Assembly (NCBI RefSeq): GCF_001990265.1
Contig: NZ_LYVN01000029.1
Coordinates: 1 to 34,315 of the forward strand
Length of the DNA stretch: 34,315 bases
Source: Sphingopyxis sp. KK2
GTDB taxonomy: Bacteria > Pseudomonadota > Alphaproteobacteria > Sphingomonadales > Sphingomonadaceae
Reading direction: 5' to 3'
This document shows, one piece after another, positions 7,587 through 16,055 of the stretch (position 1 is the stretch's first letter; each line of letters begins with the position of its first letter). Below the pieces are notes generated by a model, which had not been told where the DNA came from, ran no database searches, and was given only the letters and a program-made list of their open reading frames with translations. The position numbers and the translations under genes were made by a program.

Positions 7587-9020
7587 CTACGTTAGTCGCT
7601 CTTTCCGCATGGCGGAGCGGCGTACCTTGCCCGCTTCATCGCGCAAGTCGGTTTCGGTTATCTCGTAGCTTGCGGGGCATTTATATCCGGCGATCCGGGT
7701 ACGGACGAACGCATCGATCGCTATTATCGAAGCACCACCGGCGGTCCGGATGATCGCATGGACGCGCGCTCCAAGCTCTTCGCACGGCAATCCCACCACG
7801 ACCGCGTCGATCACGGCCGGATGCTCGATCAACGCGGCCTCCACTTCAGCCGGATAGACATTTGCCCCGCCGCGAAGGATCAGCTCGGTGCGTCGGTCGG
7901 ACAGGAAGAGATAGTCGTCCTCGTCGAGATAACCGAGATCGCCCAGCGACATATATCCTGCCCCGTTAGTGCGAGGCTCGGCGCCAATATAGTGGAAGCG
8001 TTCAGTCGCCTCAGGCGCGAAAAATATCTCGCCGACTTCGCCCGGGGCGCAGCGGTTGCCACTCTCGTCGAGGATTGCGATGGCGTCTCCGGAGAACTTT
8101 CCGACCGAACCCGGCTTGCGAAGCCACTCCTCCCCGGTAATGATTGTCGACGGGCCCTCCGTCCCGGCATAGATTTCGACGATCCGTTCGGGGCCAAGCC
8201 AATCGATCCAGGCGTGCTTCAGCCATGACGGACAGGGTGCCGCAAGGTGCAGCACCCGTCGCAGCGAGGAAAGGTCATATTTCGCGCGAACCTCCGCGGG
8301 CAGGCTCCAGATACGGTGCATCATGGTGGGAACCATGCACACCCATTCGACCTTCTCGCTTTCGATAAGGCGCAGCGCTTCCTCGGCGTCGAAGCGGTTC
8401 ATGCCGACGATCCGGGTACCGCACAGCAAGGCCAGGCTGGTGAAGAGAAAGGGCGCGTTGTGATAGAGCGGCCCGGGATTGAGCATCACCCCGCCGCGCG
8501 GGATGCCCGCCAGATCGCAAATAGCGGAAAGCCGGTCGCCGAAGCGCGCCTCGGCATGATCGACGATCAGCTTTGGCCGGCCGGTCGACCCGCCGCTGGT
8601 GACGGCCTTCCAGTTGGTGGCCGCAAGATCTTCGGGCAAATCGGCCGGCGCATCTCCGGCATCGGGAGAAATCCGGACCACAGTGTCCGGCACCTCGCCG
8701 CCGCCGCCGATCAGAACGCGCGGCCGGGCGAGCTCGATCAGCTGGGCGAACTCGCGCCCGGGAAGCTTCGCGGGCAGAATGCAAGGAGTCGCCCCGGCCC
8801 GCCAGATAGCGAAGCTGGCGATGTGATGATCGACACCGTTGGGGAGCGCCACCGCCACCAGATCGTCGGTCTTTACGCCCCGATCGATCAATGCCCGTGC
8901 AAGGGCGGTGGTCCGCGCTTCGAATGCGCGCCAGTTCAGCGAACTGTCAGCATAGCGTATCGCCTCGCCCGCCGAGCCCGCAGCATGCGTCTTGATGGCT
9001 GTCCCGAAATTTGCCGCCAT
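7587..9020 (-). CDS. Acyl-CoA synthetase (AMP-binding, class I adenylate-forming)
   Basis: This 477-residue enzyme should activate a carboxylic acid with ATP and join it to CoA. The core motifs are present: the P-loop TSGGSTGRPK (141-150), YAGTEG (284-289), GDLGYLDEDDYL (360-371) and the C-terminal catalytic Lys465 in DEAGKVRRS. The ATG at 9020 gives the usual N-terminus (MAANFGTAIKTHA) and is preceded by GGGTGGGGG. It overlaps the last 74 bases of the upstream amidase gene in another frame. The gene order suggests it acts on the acid released by the amidase or the esterase. Substrate specificity cannot be read from sequence. Confidence 0.9.
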   Translation of the reverse strand: MAANFGTAIKTHAAGSAGEAIRYADSSLNWRAFEARTTALARALIDRGVKTDDLVAVALPNGVDHHIASFAIWRAGATPCILPAKLPGREFAQLIELARPRVLIGGGGEVPDTVVRISPDAGDAPADLPEDLAATNWKAVTSGGSTGRPKLIVDHAEARFGDRLSAICDLAGIPRGGVMLNPGPLYHNAPFLFTSLALLCGTRIVGMNRFDAEEALRLIESEKVEWVCMVPTMMHRIWSLPAEVRAKYDLSSLRRVLHLAAPCPSWLKHAWIDWLGPERIVEIYAGTEGPSTIITGEEWLRKPGSVGKFSGDAIAILDESGNRCAPGEVGEIFFAPEATERFHYIGAEPRTNGAGYMSLGDLGYLDEDDYLFLSDRRTELILRGGANVYPAEVEAALIEHPAVIDAVVVGLPCEELGARVHAIIRTAGGASIIAIDAFVRTRIAGYKCPASYEITETDLRDEAGKVRRSAMRKERLT

Positions 9021-10428
9021 CACCGGCCCCCACCCAGATCGGCGGGATATGCCGCTGCCACTGCAGTTCGGCTTCGAGCTGATAGGCGAGCGCCAAGAGC
9101 AAGGCTTCGCCCCCGGGGCGCGTTGCGAACTGGATCCCCACCGGCAGGCCGTTGGCGCTGAAACCGATCGGCAAGCTGATCGACGGCGTTCCGGCGAAAT
9201 TGTCGATCCAGCAATAGCCGGCATAATCGATCAGCGGGTCCTTTTGATCGGCCCACGAAATGTCGGGTCCAAAGACGCCGATACGCGGAATCTCCGTACT
9301 CAGCGTCGGTGTCATCCAGATGTCGATCTGCTCCAGCCGCGCGAGATAGGCGGCGACGATATCCTCCATCGACGTCCAGGCCGATGCAAACCGGTCATCG
9401 CTGATGGCCTCGCCCGCCGCGATCAAAGTCACGGACCGATGTTCGAGGTCGTCAGCCTTGACCTCGATCCCGATGGCTTGCGACAGCATGCCGAGACGAC
9501 GGCAGAACATGCCTTCGGTGATCGTGCCGAGCAGCTCCATGGCAACTGGTCCGGCAAAGGGGAGATCAGCCTCCGCCACCTTGTGCCCGAGGCGGTCGAG
9601 CAGCGCGACCGCCTCGTCGAAGACCCGCTGGACGCTGGCATCGGGGAGATCGCCGGTGCGCATCACACGGCTATAGACCTGAATGTTCAAACGGTGGTCG
9701 ATCGGGGCCGTCACCAGCGGGATCGGCTGAAGGCAATCCGGGTCGCGCGTTTGCGTCGCCTCGATCCAAGCGGCTGTGTCGCGCACCGTGCGGCTGACGC
9801 AGCCGTTCACGGTCAGGTCGGTTATCGAGCGAAACGCTTCTTCGCCGGCATTGCGACGCCGCGACGGTTTTAGCCCGACGAGACCGCAAGGCGCCGCACC
9901 GTGGCGGATCGAGCCGAGCCCGTCGCTGGCATGCGCGATGGGCACCACGCCCGCCGCCACCGCCGCAGCCCCGCCACCCGACGAGCCTCCCGGCGTATAA
10001 TCGAGGTTCCACGGGTTGCGCGTCGGGCCGAACAACGGCGACTCGGTAACCGCGTTCAGCCCGAGTTCGGGCATCGTCGAACGCCCGATCGATATCAGGC
10101 CGGCACCCGTGATCGCGCGCGCATAGGGAGCATCTTCCGGGGGCATGAAATCGCGCAGCGCTGCCGATCCGAAACTGGCGGGGATCCCGCCTTCGGGGAG
10201 CATGTCCTTGATCAGCGTGGGCACGCCGGCGAGCGGACCGGATCGCGGCTCCTTCGCTTGCATCCGCGCGCGCTCGAAGGTCGGCCAGGCGATGAAGTTG
10301 AGCTGCGGATTGGCGGCTTCGGCGCGTTCGATCGCCTGATCGACCAGTCCCGACGCCGTGGCGCGGCCGGTTGCCATCGCCTCGCGCATGTCCGTCATGT
10401 CCACCGGGGAGGATGATGTCGTGCTCAT
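8947..10428 (-). CDS. Amidase-signature family amidohydrolase
   Basis: This 493-residue enzyme is of the amidase-signature family, which hydrolyses C-N amide bonds with a Ser-cisSer-Lys triad. Lys74 in GVPTLIKDM, the GGSSGG loop (147-152) with the cis-Ser, and the nucleophile Ser173 in DGLGSIR are all visible. The region also resembles cyclic-dimer (NylA-like) hydrolases in layout, but that is not a substrate assignment. The start ATG overlaps the stop of the MFS gene by 4 bases (ATGA), so the two are translationally coupled. After the usual family end (RHIPPIWVG) there is a tail of about 25 residues that overlaps the start of the acyl-CoA synthetase gene. It is likely cytoplasmic, as no signal peptide is visible. 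Confidence 0.92.
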   Translation of the reverse strand: MSTTSSSPVDMTDMREAMATGRATASGLVDQAIERAEAANPQLNFIAWPTFERARMQAKEPRSGPLAGVPTLIKDMLPEGGIPASFGSAALRDFMPPEDAPYARAITGAGLISIGRSTMPELGLNAVTESPLFGPTRNPWNLDYTPGGSSGGGAAAVAAGVVPIAHASDGLGSIRHGAAPCGLVGLKPSRRRNAGEEAFRSITDLTVNGCVSRTVRDTAAWIEATQTRDPDCLQPIPLVTAPIDHRLNIQVYSRVMRTGDLPDASVQRVFDEAVALLDRLGHKVAEADLPFAGPVAMELLGTITEGMFCRRLGMLSQAIGIEVKADDLEHRSVTLIAAGEAISDDRFASAWTSMEDIVAAYLARLEQIDIWMTPTLSTEIPRIGVFGPDISWADQKDPLIDYAGYCWIDNFAGTPSISLPIGFSANGLPVGIQFATRPGGEALLLALAYQLEAELQWQRHIPPIWVGAGDGGKFRDSHQDACCGLGGRGDTLC

Positions 10429-11771
10429 GATGCGTCCTTCGAAAGTGCAGGGCGGATTGCCCGTAGCGTAGCGCCATAAGGGCGGGGTGCGAGCGCCATC
10501 AGGATCGCCGACACGATCAGCGACGGCAGGCTGACGATCGTTATGGCATTCAGCATACCGCGCGGCCCCTCGATCAGCCCTGAGATCGCACCGATAGCAA
10601 GCGGCGATGCGGCGAGCGCCAGCGCGTTGACGATACCGAGCAGCGACAGAACGCGCGAGCGGAGGTGCGCGGGCGCCAGATTCTGGAGCACGCCGGGCAT
10701 CAGCGAGGAGGCCGCGATACCCAGCGCGCCCTGCACCGCCGCGATGCAATAGGCCTGAAAGGCCGATGTCGTGAAGGGCAGCAACGCCGCGGGAAGCGGC
10801 GTCAGTGCGACGAAGATCGCGGCGACCTTTACGGGATCGAGGTCGGCATCGCCGCGGCGCAGTCGGAGTGTCAGCGGCGCGAGCAGCACGCCGGCGAGCG
10901 TCGCAACCGTAATCGCCGTGCCGAGCCCGATGCCCACCGTCGCGGGATCGATCCCGAAAGCGCGCGGGAGCGCCAGCGGGAACCACATCACGCCCGAGGT
11001 CATTGCGACCGCCATCGCGAAGATCGATCCGAATATACAGGCGAGCGTATGCCAGTGCGCAGTCGCATAGGGAAGGAAATCGCGTTCGGCCACCGGATCG
11101 GCTTCGACCCTGGCGTCTGTTTCATGGCTCCGATTGCCCAGCGGCATCGTTAGAACGAGCAGGAAGAAGACCGGCCCGGGAAGCGCGATCAGCATCATCG
11201 CGAGGCGCCAGCTGTCGAAGTCGGCAAGCCAGCTGGGAACGCCACCATGCGCTCCGTCGAGCCATTGAAGCAGCGCGCCGCCGAGCGCCATCCCCAGGCC
11301 CGCGCCGAGCAGCGTCCCGCCGTAGAAGATGAAATTGGCGGTGTTGCGCTGCTTCTCCGCAAAAAGATCGGGGATCAGCGCGAAGACGATTGGCGCCAGC
11401 CCCGCCTCGCCGATCGCGATCCCGATCGTCGCGGCGAACAGGCCCCAAAAGCCGGTCTGGAAAGCAAAAAGCGCGGTAGCGAGCGACCAGCACGCAACCC
11501 CGAGCGCCAGAATCAGGCGACGTCCGAAGCGATCGGCGAGCCAACCCATCGGATAGCTCGCCACGCTGGCGAACACCGCCATGCCTAGCCCCTGCAACAT
11601 GCCGAGCTGAAAGTCGGTAAAGCCGAGCGAGGTCTGCAGCAACGGCGCAACGAGGCTGAGCATCTGGCGGACGACAAAGGCGAAAAGCGTCGTCATCAGC
11701 AGAACGCCGAGGCCATACCACGCCCAGCGGACACTGCCGCTCCGCCCGATGCCTTCGGTGCCATCCTCCAT
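10425..11771 (-). CDS. MFS transporter
   Basis: This 448-residue membrane protein has about 12 hydrophobic segments, starting at WAWYGLGVLLMTTLFAFVV. The major facilitator loop 2-3 signature is seen as GWLADRFGRRLIL. A long polar loop in the middle separates the two six-helix bundles. It is of the sugar-phosphate/anion-symporter or Spns-like type in general appearance, but the substrate is unknown. It is the first gene of the minus-strand unit MFS, amidase, acyl-CoA synthetase, so it probably imports the substrate of the amidase across the inner membrane. The start ATG at 11771 lies about 45 bases downstream of the predicted promoter at 11813-11841. Confidence 0.9.
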   Translation of the reverse strand: MEDGTEGIGRSGSVRWAWYGLGVLLMTTLFAFVVRQMLSLVAPLLQTSLGFTDFQLGMLQGLGMAVFASVASYPMGWLADRFGRRLILALGVACWSLATALFAFQTGFWGLFAATIGIAIGEAGLAPIVFALIPDLFAEKQRNTANFIFYGGTLLGAGLGMALGGALLQWLDGAHGGVPSWLADFDSWRLAMMLIALPGPVFFLLVLTMPLGNRSHETDARVEADPVAERDFLPYATAHWHTLACIFGSIFAMAVAMTSGVMWFPLALPRAFGIDPATVGIGLGTAITVATLAGVLLAPLTLRLRRGDADLDPVKVAAIFVALTPLPAALLPFTTSAFQAYCIAAVQGALGIAASSLMPGVLQNLAPAHLRSRVLSLLGIVNALALAASPLAIGAISGLIEGPRGMLNAITIVSLPSLIVSAILMALAPRPYGATLRAIRPALSKDAS

Positions 11772-11812
11772 ACACGCTCTCCACGCCGAAGCCTTTGCGG
11801 CTCATATCGGCA

Positions 11813-11841
11813 TCTTTAAAACAGGTTGACTTTATTGTAAA
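11813..11841 (-). promoter_or_regulatory. Possible promoter of the MFS-amidase-ligase unit
   Basis: On the minus strand, TTTACA at 11841-11836 and TAAAGA at 11818-11813 are separated by 17 bases, a fair -35 and a weak -10 match. The segment is an AT-rich island in the 136-base divergent gap between the MFS gene and the esterase gene. A TTGACT on the plus strand in the same island (11826-11831) may serve the esterase side. Confidence 0.35.
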
Positions 11842-11907
11842 TAGGGTAGAGACATCGGGACAGCAGCGGGAATCGACGATCGAGCGACGCCCGCCGGGAG
11901 AAGATCG

Positions 11908-12780
11908 ATGCCATTTCCGGTTCGCACATCCCTCGAGCAATTCACCCTTCCCCATCCGTCGGGGGAGGGCGAGCTGACGATCAGCGTTGCCGCGCCGACG
12001 GCCCCGACACCCGACGCGGGCATTCCCGTTCTCTACGTCGTCGATGGCGACCTGTTGTTCGGCATGGCAGCGGAGATCGGACGCGCCATGACGAGCGTCG
12101 CCGCCTTTCCCGCGCATTATGTCGTCGGCGTCGGTTATGACGCCGCCTATGCCGATGTCCTGAAGCGTCGCACCGCCGACCTCGCCCCGCCGATCGGCGA
12201 AGCGGCCTTGCAAGCCCTCGGCGGCCTTGGCGAAGCGATCGGGGGCGCCGCGAGCGGCGGCGCCGACGCGTTCCTGGCCTTCATGCTCGATGCGCTCCGT
12301 CCCGAGATCGCCGCCCGCTATCCACACACGGCGGACGGGCCGCAAATCCTGTTCGGCCATTCGCTCGGCGGCCTGTTCGCAGCGCGCGCGCTCCTCACCC
12401 GGCCAGACAGTTTTTCGGCTTTCATCGTGAGCAGCCCGTCGCTGTGGTGGGATGGCTTCGCGATCATGGGCGAACTGGCGATGCTCGGGAAGCGGATCGC
12501 GGCCCTGCCCCAACCGCCGCGCGTGTTCGTCGATGTCGGCGCCAGAGAACAAGACCTGCCGACCAGCGTACCCGACGGAATCGGCGTGACGCTGGAAGAA
12601 GCACAGGCGCAGATCCGCGCCGCGCGAATGGTCGATGCGGCGCGTGAGTTCGCCGCCGCGCTCAGCGAGGCCGGCATCACCGACGTCCGCCATGTCGCCT
12701 TCGCCGAGGACGACCATGTGTCCGCCGCGCCTGCCGCGATCCTGCACGGGATGCGCTTCGCGCTCGGCCGCGGCCACTGA
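11908..12780 (+). CDS. Putative esterase (alpha/beta hydrolase, PF00756-like)
   Basis: This 290-residue protein is of the enterochelin-esterase-like (Fes/IroE, Esterase_D) branch of alpha/beta hydrolases. The nucleophile elbow is FGHSLGG (Ser152). The strand and loop IPVLYVVDGDLLFG near residues 39-52 and SSPSLWW after the elbow are typical of this branch. A likely catalytic His is in EDDHVS near the C-terminus. No signal peptide is visible, so it should be cytoplasmic. A ribosome site (GGGAGAAG) precedes the ATG. It is followed after 35 bases by a TonB-dependent receptor gene. This pairing is common for siderophore ester hydrolysis, but also for uptake of plant or xenobiotic esters. Confidence 0.85.
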   Translation: MPFPVRTSLEQFTLPHPSGEGELTISVAAPTAPTPDAGIPVLYVVDGDLLFGMAAEIGRAMTSVAAFPAHYVVGVGYDAAYADVLKRRTADLAPPIGEAALQALGGLGEAIGGAASGGADAFLAFMLDALRPEIAARYPHTADGPQILFGHSLGGLFAARALLTRPDSFSAFIVSSPSLWWDGFAIMGELAMLGKRIAALPQPPRVFVDVGAREQDLPTSVPDGIGVTLEEAQAQIRAARMVDAAREFAAALSEAGITDVRHVAFAEDDHVSAAPAAILHGMRFALGRGH

Positions 12781-12815
12781 AACAAGAAACGAAACGCAAG
12801 ATGAGGGGATCCGTT

Positions 12816-15041
12816 ATGCGACTTTCAACCAAAGCCTTGAGCGGCAGCGCGTTGGCGCTCGCCCTCGCCTCGCCTGCAACCCTTTGGGCGCAGGACAGCG
12901 ATGCGACCATCGGCGACGAGATCGTCGTGACCGCCCAGAAACGGTCGCAGACGCTGATCGACGTGCCGCAGTCGGTGTCGGTCGTCTCGGGCGCGACGCT
13001 CGAGCAGCAGGGCGCGACCAGTTTCGCCGATTATCTCAAGAATGTGCCAAGCCTGCAGCTCGTCCAGGGCACGCCCGGTCAGGGCCGCCTCGTGCTGCGT
13101 GGAATCAACACCGGCGGGGTCGCATCCACCGTCGCGGTCTATGTCGACGAGACGCCCTTCGGGTCGAGCACCGGCCTCGCGAACGGCTCCGAACTCGCGG
13201 GCGATTTCGGCAGCTTCGATATCGCGCGGATCGAGGTGCTGCGGGGGCCGCAGGGGACGCTCTACGGTGCAAGTTCGCTCGGCGGCCTGCTCAAGTTCGT
13301 GACTTACGAGCCTTCGACGTCCGGCTTCGAAGCCAAGGTGCTGGGGGGCGTCGAGTTTACCGATGGCGGCGACGCGTCGTACCGAGGCGCGGCGATGGTC
13401 AATGTCCCGCTCGGCGAAACGCTCGCCTTCCGCGCGTCGGGTTCGTACCGGAAACAGGGCGGATATGTCGATTCTATCGGCACCGCGGCATCGAATGTTC
13501 GCAGTAATATCAACGATTTCGAAAATTACGGTGGCCGCGCCTCGCTGCTATGGGAACCCGGCGCCGGTCTCAGCGTCCGGCTGAGTGCGCTGTTCCAGAA
13601 TCTCTATGTCGACGCGCCGAGCATCGTCGAAGCCGATCCCGCGGCGCTGAAGCCGCTCTATGGGTGGCTCACCCAGTCGGAATATCTGCCGACCTTCAGC
13701 AATGTGAAATACCGCCTCTACAATGGCACGATCGACTATGATTTCGGCGGCGTCACGCTGACGTCGGCGACGAGCTATGGCGAACAGCTCCAGTCGTTCC
13801 GCGCCGACTATACCGCAAACCTCTCCCCCGTCCTCGGTTCCTACGTCTATTTCGACCAGCTTACCGAAAACCGCAAATGGACGCAGGAACTGCGGCTCGC
13901 ATCGAACGGCGGCGATTTCATCGAATGGCTCGTCGGCGGCTATTACACGCACGAAAAGGCGCGCATTTTCCAGAACCTGAAAACCGCGGTACCCGGCACT
14001 CCCGGCGTACTCACGCCGATCGACCTGCCATTCGAGCTCGCCGTATTCAATCTCGACTCACGCTATGAAGAGATTGCCGGCTTCGCGAACGCGACGCTGC
14101 ACCTGTCGCCCTGGTTCGATATCGACCTCGGCGGCCGGTACAGCCACAACAGCCAGCGCGCGCGGCAGGCGACCGACGGCATATTGCTAGGCACCGCGCT
14201 AATCGACGGGCTCCGCTCGTCGGACGATGTCTTCACCTGGTCGGTCGCACCAAAGGTCAAGTTCGGCCGTCAGGCGTCGCTCTATGCACGTGTCGCCAAA
14301 GGCTATCGTCCCGGCGGCCCGAACGTCATCCCGATCGGTTCGCCGCCGGGGACCCCCACGACCTTCGAGCCCGACACCGTCACCAGCTATGAGATAGGGT
14401 TCAAGGGCGACACCGCCGACCGCAGCGCCTCGATCGAGGCGTCGCTCTATCATATCGACTGGAACGACATTCAGCTCGCCGCCGTCGTCAACGGCTTCGG
14501 GGTCAATGTGAACGGCACGAGCGCCAAGGTCGACGGCGCCGAAATCGTCGCGACATTGCGCCCGACGCGCGGTTTCACGACGTCGATCGGCTTCACCTAT
14601 ACCGACGCGCGGCTCAGCGGCGATACCGATCCGGTCGCGGTCGGCGCGGTCAAGGGCGACCCCCTGCCCTTCACGCCCAGATATGCCGTCAACTTCAACG
14701 CCGATTATCAATGGGATATGGGGTCGGATGTCTCCGCATCGATCGGCGGTTCCATCCGCTCGGTCTCGCGGCAGAGCGGCAGCTTCGACCCGGCCTACCG
14801 CGCCGCCTATGGCCATTTCGCGCGCGTCGATGCCTATGCGGTGATCGATCTGCGCGCAGGGCTGGACTTCGGGCGCTACTCGCTCGCCGCTTATGCCAAC
14901 AATCTGACGAACAGCGGCGGCATCACCTCGACGCAGGCGCTGCTCGGCGTCGCCGGCCTGCCGCGCAACGCCAATGGCGCGCTCGGCACCGCGGTGGTCC
15001 GGCCGCGGACGATCGGCATCAATGCGACCGTGGCATTCTGA
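12816..15041 (+). CDS. TonB-dependent outer-membrane receptor
   Basis: This 741-residue outer-membrane transporter starts with a signal peptide (MRLSTKALSGSALALALASP, cleavage near LWAQ). It is followed by a TonB-box-like DEIVVTAQKR, a plug domain (VPQSVSVVSG, later RIEVLRGPQGTLYGASSLGG) and a 22-strand-type barrel ending in the Phe of INATVAF. The ATG at 12816 is preferred over an in-frame ATG at 12801, because GAGGGGA lies 6-7 bases before it. The protein belongs to the CirA/FyuA-like group so abundant in sphingomonads, many of which import non-iron substrates. With the esterase, TetR regulator and the divergent MFS, amidase and ligase genes it probably forms an uptake and degradation locus. 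Confidence 0.93.
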   Translation: MRLSTKALSGSALALALASPATLWAQDSDATIGDEIVVTAQKRSQTLIDVPQSVSVVSGATLEQQGATSFADYLKNVPSLQLVQGTPGQGRLVLRGINTGGVASTVAVYVDETPFGSSTGLANGSELAGDFGSFDIARIEVLRGPQGTLYGASSLGGLLKFVTYEPSTSGFEAKVLGGVEFTDGGDASYRGAAMVNVPLGETLAFRASGSYRKQGGYVDSIGTAASNVRSNINDFENYGGRASLLWEPGAGLSVRLSALFQNLYVDAPSIVEADPAALKPLYGWLTQSEYLPTFSNVKYRLYNGTIDYDFGGVTLTSATSYGEQLQSFRADYTANLSPVLGSYVYFDQLTENRKWTQELRLASNGGDFIEWLVGGYYTHEKARIFQNLKTAVPGTPGVLTPIDLPFELAVFNLDSRYEEIAGFANATLHLSPWFDIDLGGRYSHNSQRARQATDGILLGTALIDGLRSSDDVFTWSVAPKVKFGRQASLYARVAKGYRPGGPNVIPIGSPPGTPTTFEPDTVTSYEIGFKGDTADRSASIEASLYHIDWNDIQLAAVVNGFGVNVNGTSAKVDGAEIVATLRPTRGFTTSIGFTYTDARLSGDTDPVAVGAVKGDPLPFTPRYAVNFNADYQWDMGSDVSASIGGSIRSVSRQSGSFDPAYRAAYGHFARVDAYAVIDLRAGLDFGRYSLAAYANNLTNSGGITSTQALLGVAGLPRNANGALGTAVVRPRTIGINATVAF

Positions 15042-15089
15042 TCTGGCTCGCCTATCCACGGTTCAAACGCTATCGCAGACGACCAGGGC

Positions 15090-15713
15090 ATGACGACGAC
15101 CGCAACCAGAACCCGCCGCAGCCAGGCAGACCGCAGCGCCGCGACCCGCGCGCGTGTGCTCGCGGCGGCGCGCGACGTGCTTTGCTCGCAAGGCTATTCG
15201 GGCGCGACGATGCTCGCGATCCGCGATGCGGCTGGCATGAGCCTCGGAGCGATCCAGCATCAGTTCCCGACGAAGGCCAAGCTGATGGCGGCGGTAGCCG
15301 GGGAATTTTCGGCCTATCGTACGCAAGTCTATGCCGAGGCCATTCGGGCCGGCGCGACGCCCCGGCAATCGATGGAAAATCTGATCGACGCCAATTACCA
15401 GATGGTCAGCCGCCCCGAAATGGCGGCCGTGCTCGAAATCCACCTCGCCCGCCGCAACGACTCAGATCTCGATCAGGAGGTCGGTCCGAGCGCACGGCGC
15501 TTCGATCGCAGGGTCCGTCTGTGGGGCCATATGATCCTGCGCGCCGCGGGCATCGACAATGACGAGGCCTATCAAACGCTCCAGCTGCTCAACAATGCCG
15601 TCACGCGCGGGCTGACCGTCGAGTATATCCGCAATCCCGACATGGCGCTTATCGAACGATCGGTCGCTATATGGAAACGCCAGATGCTCGAACTGGTGTT
15701 TGGTCCCGAATGA
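15090..15713 (+). CDS. TetR/AcrR-family transcriptional regulator
   Basis: This 207-residue regulator has an N-terminal TetR helix-turn-helix: RVLAAARDVLCSQGYSGATM then LAIRDAAGMSLGAIQHQFPTK (about residues 22-66), with the usual Tyr/Phe-x-x-K end seen as FPTK. The C-terminal ligand domain is not assignable. It lies 48 bases after the TonB receptor gene in the same direction. A local role repressing the receptor and the divergent transporter unit, released by a substrate or CoA ester, is an inference from position. Confidence 0.9.
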   Translation: MTTTATRTRRSQADRSAATRARVLAAARDVLCSQGYSGATMLAIRDAAGMSLGAIQHQFPTKAKLMAAVAGEFSAYRTQVYAEAIRAGATPRQSMENLIDANYQMVSRPEMAAVLEIHLARRNDSDLDQEVGPSARRFDRRVRLWGHMILRAAGIDNDEAYQTLQLLNNAVTRGLTVEYIRNPDMALIERSVAIWKRQMLELVFGPE

Positions 15714-16055
15714 AGTCGGGTGTAGCCGAGGGCGGACCGACGGCATTTGGTCCGTAGTGCAAGATAGCTGACGTTCACCAGGTGCCTTGGGCGTCTCGAA
15801 ACCTGCCGAGGAGCACACCGTCTACAGGATGCCTAACTTCCGCAAAAAATCGTCATAACCTAAGTTTAATCTGAAGCCCTTTGCGGTCATCGCGGTACGG
15901 ACACTTCGGCGCCTCTGCGCGCACAAAACTCTCGCAAAAGCGTGGAAATTTAAGCTCCGCTTGCGTCGGCACCCTTTCCAGCCACTTGTCTCGCCGCGGG
16001 ACAAGTCTGACGTCAGCTTAAGAACTTAGTATCTCTTGGAAAATACGACCGCCCG
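15714..16055. other. Intergenic region with inverted repeats, no gene seen
   Basis: I see no credible coding sequence in these 342 bases. Just after the TetR gene an 8-bp imperfect stem (CGGACCGA at 15733-15740 with TTGGTCCG at 15747-15754) could end transcription but has no T-run. The right half holds the palindrome cluster upstream of the EAL gene and should carry the promoter of the five-gene operon. Confidence 0.5.
15984..16022. promoter_or_regulatory. Palindrome cluster ahead of the EAL-kinase operon
   Basis: Three symmetric elements lie side by side. ACTTGTC at 15984-15990 pairs with GACAAGT at 16000-16006 and the arms can extend to about 10 bp. CTGACGTCAG at 16007-16016 is a perfect 10-bp palindrome. 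CTTAAG is at 16017-16022. They end 33 bases before the EAL start codon, where a repressor or activator site would be expected. The binding protein is unknown. Confidence 0.4.

Noticed and set aside
9021-9224. A longer acyl-CoA synthetase start at 9224
   Set aside because: The extra 68 residues are a shadow of the amidase gene and do not look like a synthetase N-terminus.
15733-15754. A terminator after the TetR gene
   Set aside because: The stem is imperfect and no T-run follows, so it is mentioned only in the intergenic entry.
15822-16004. A 60-residue minus-strand frame in the gap before the EAL gene
   Set aside because: Very basic composition, no ribosome site and no recognisable pattern; probably chance.
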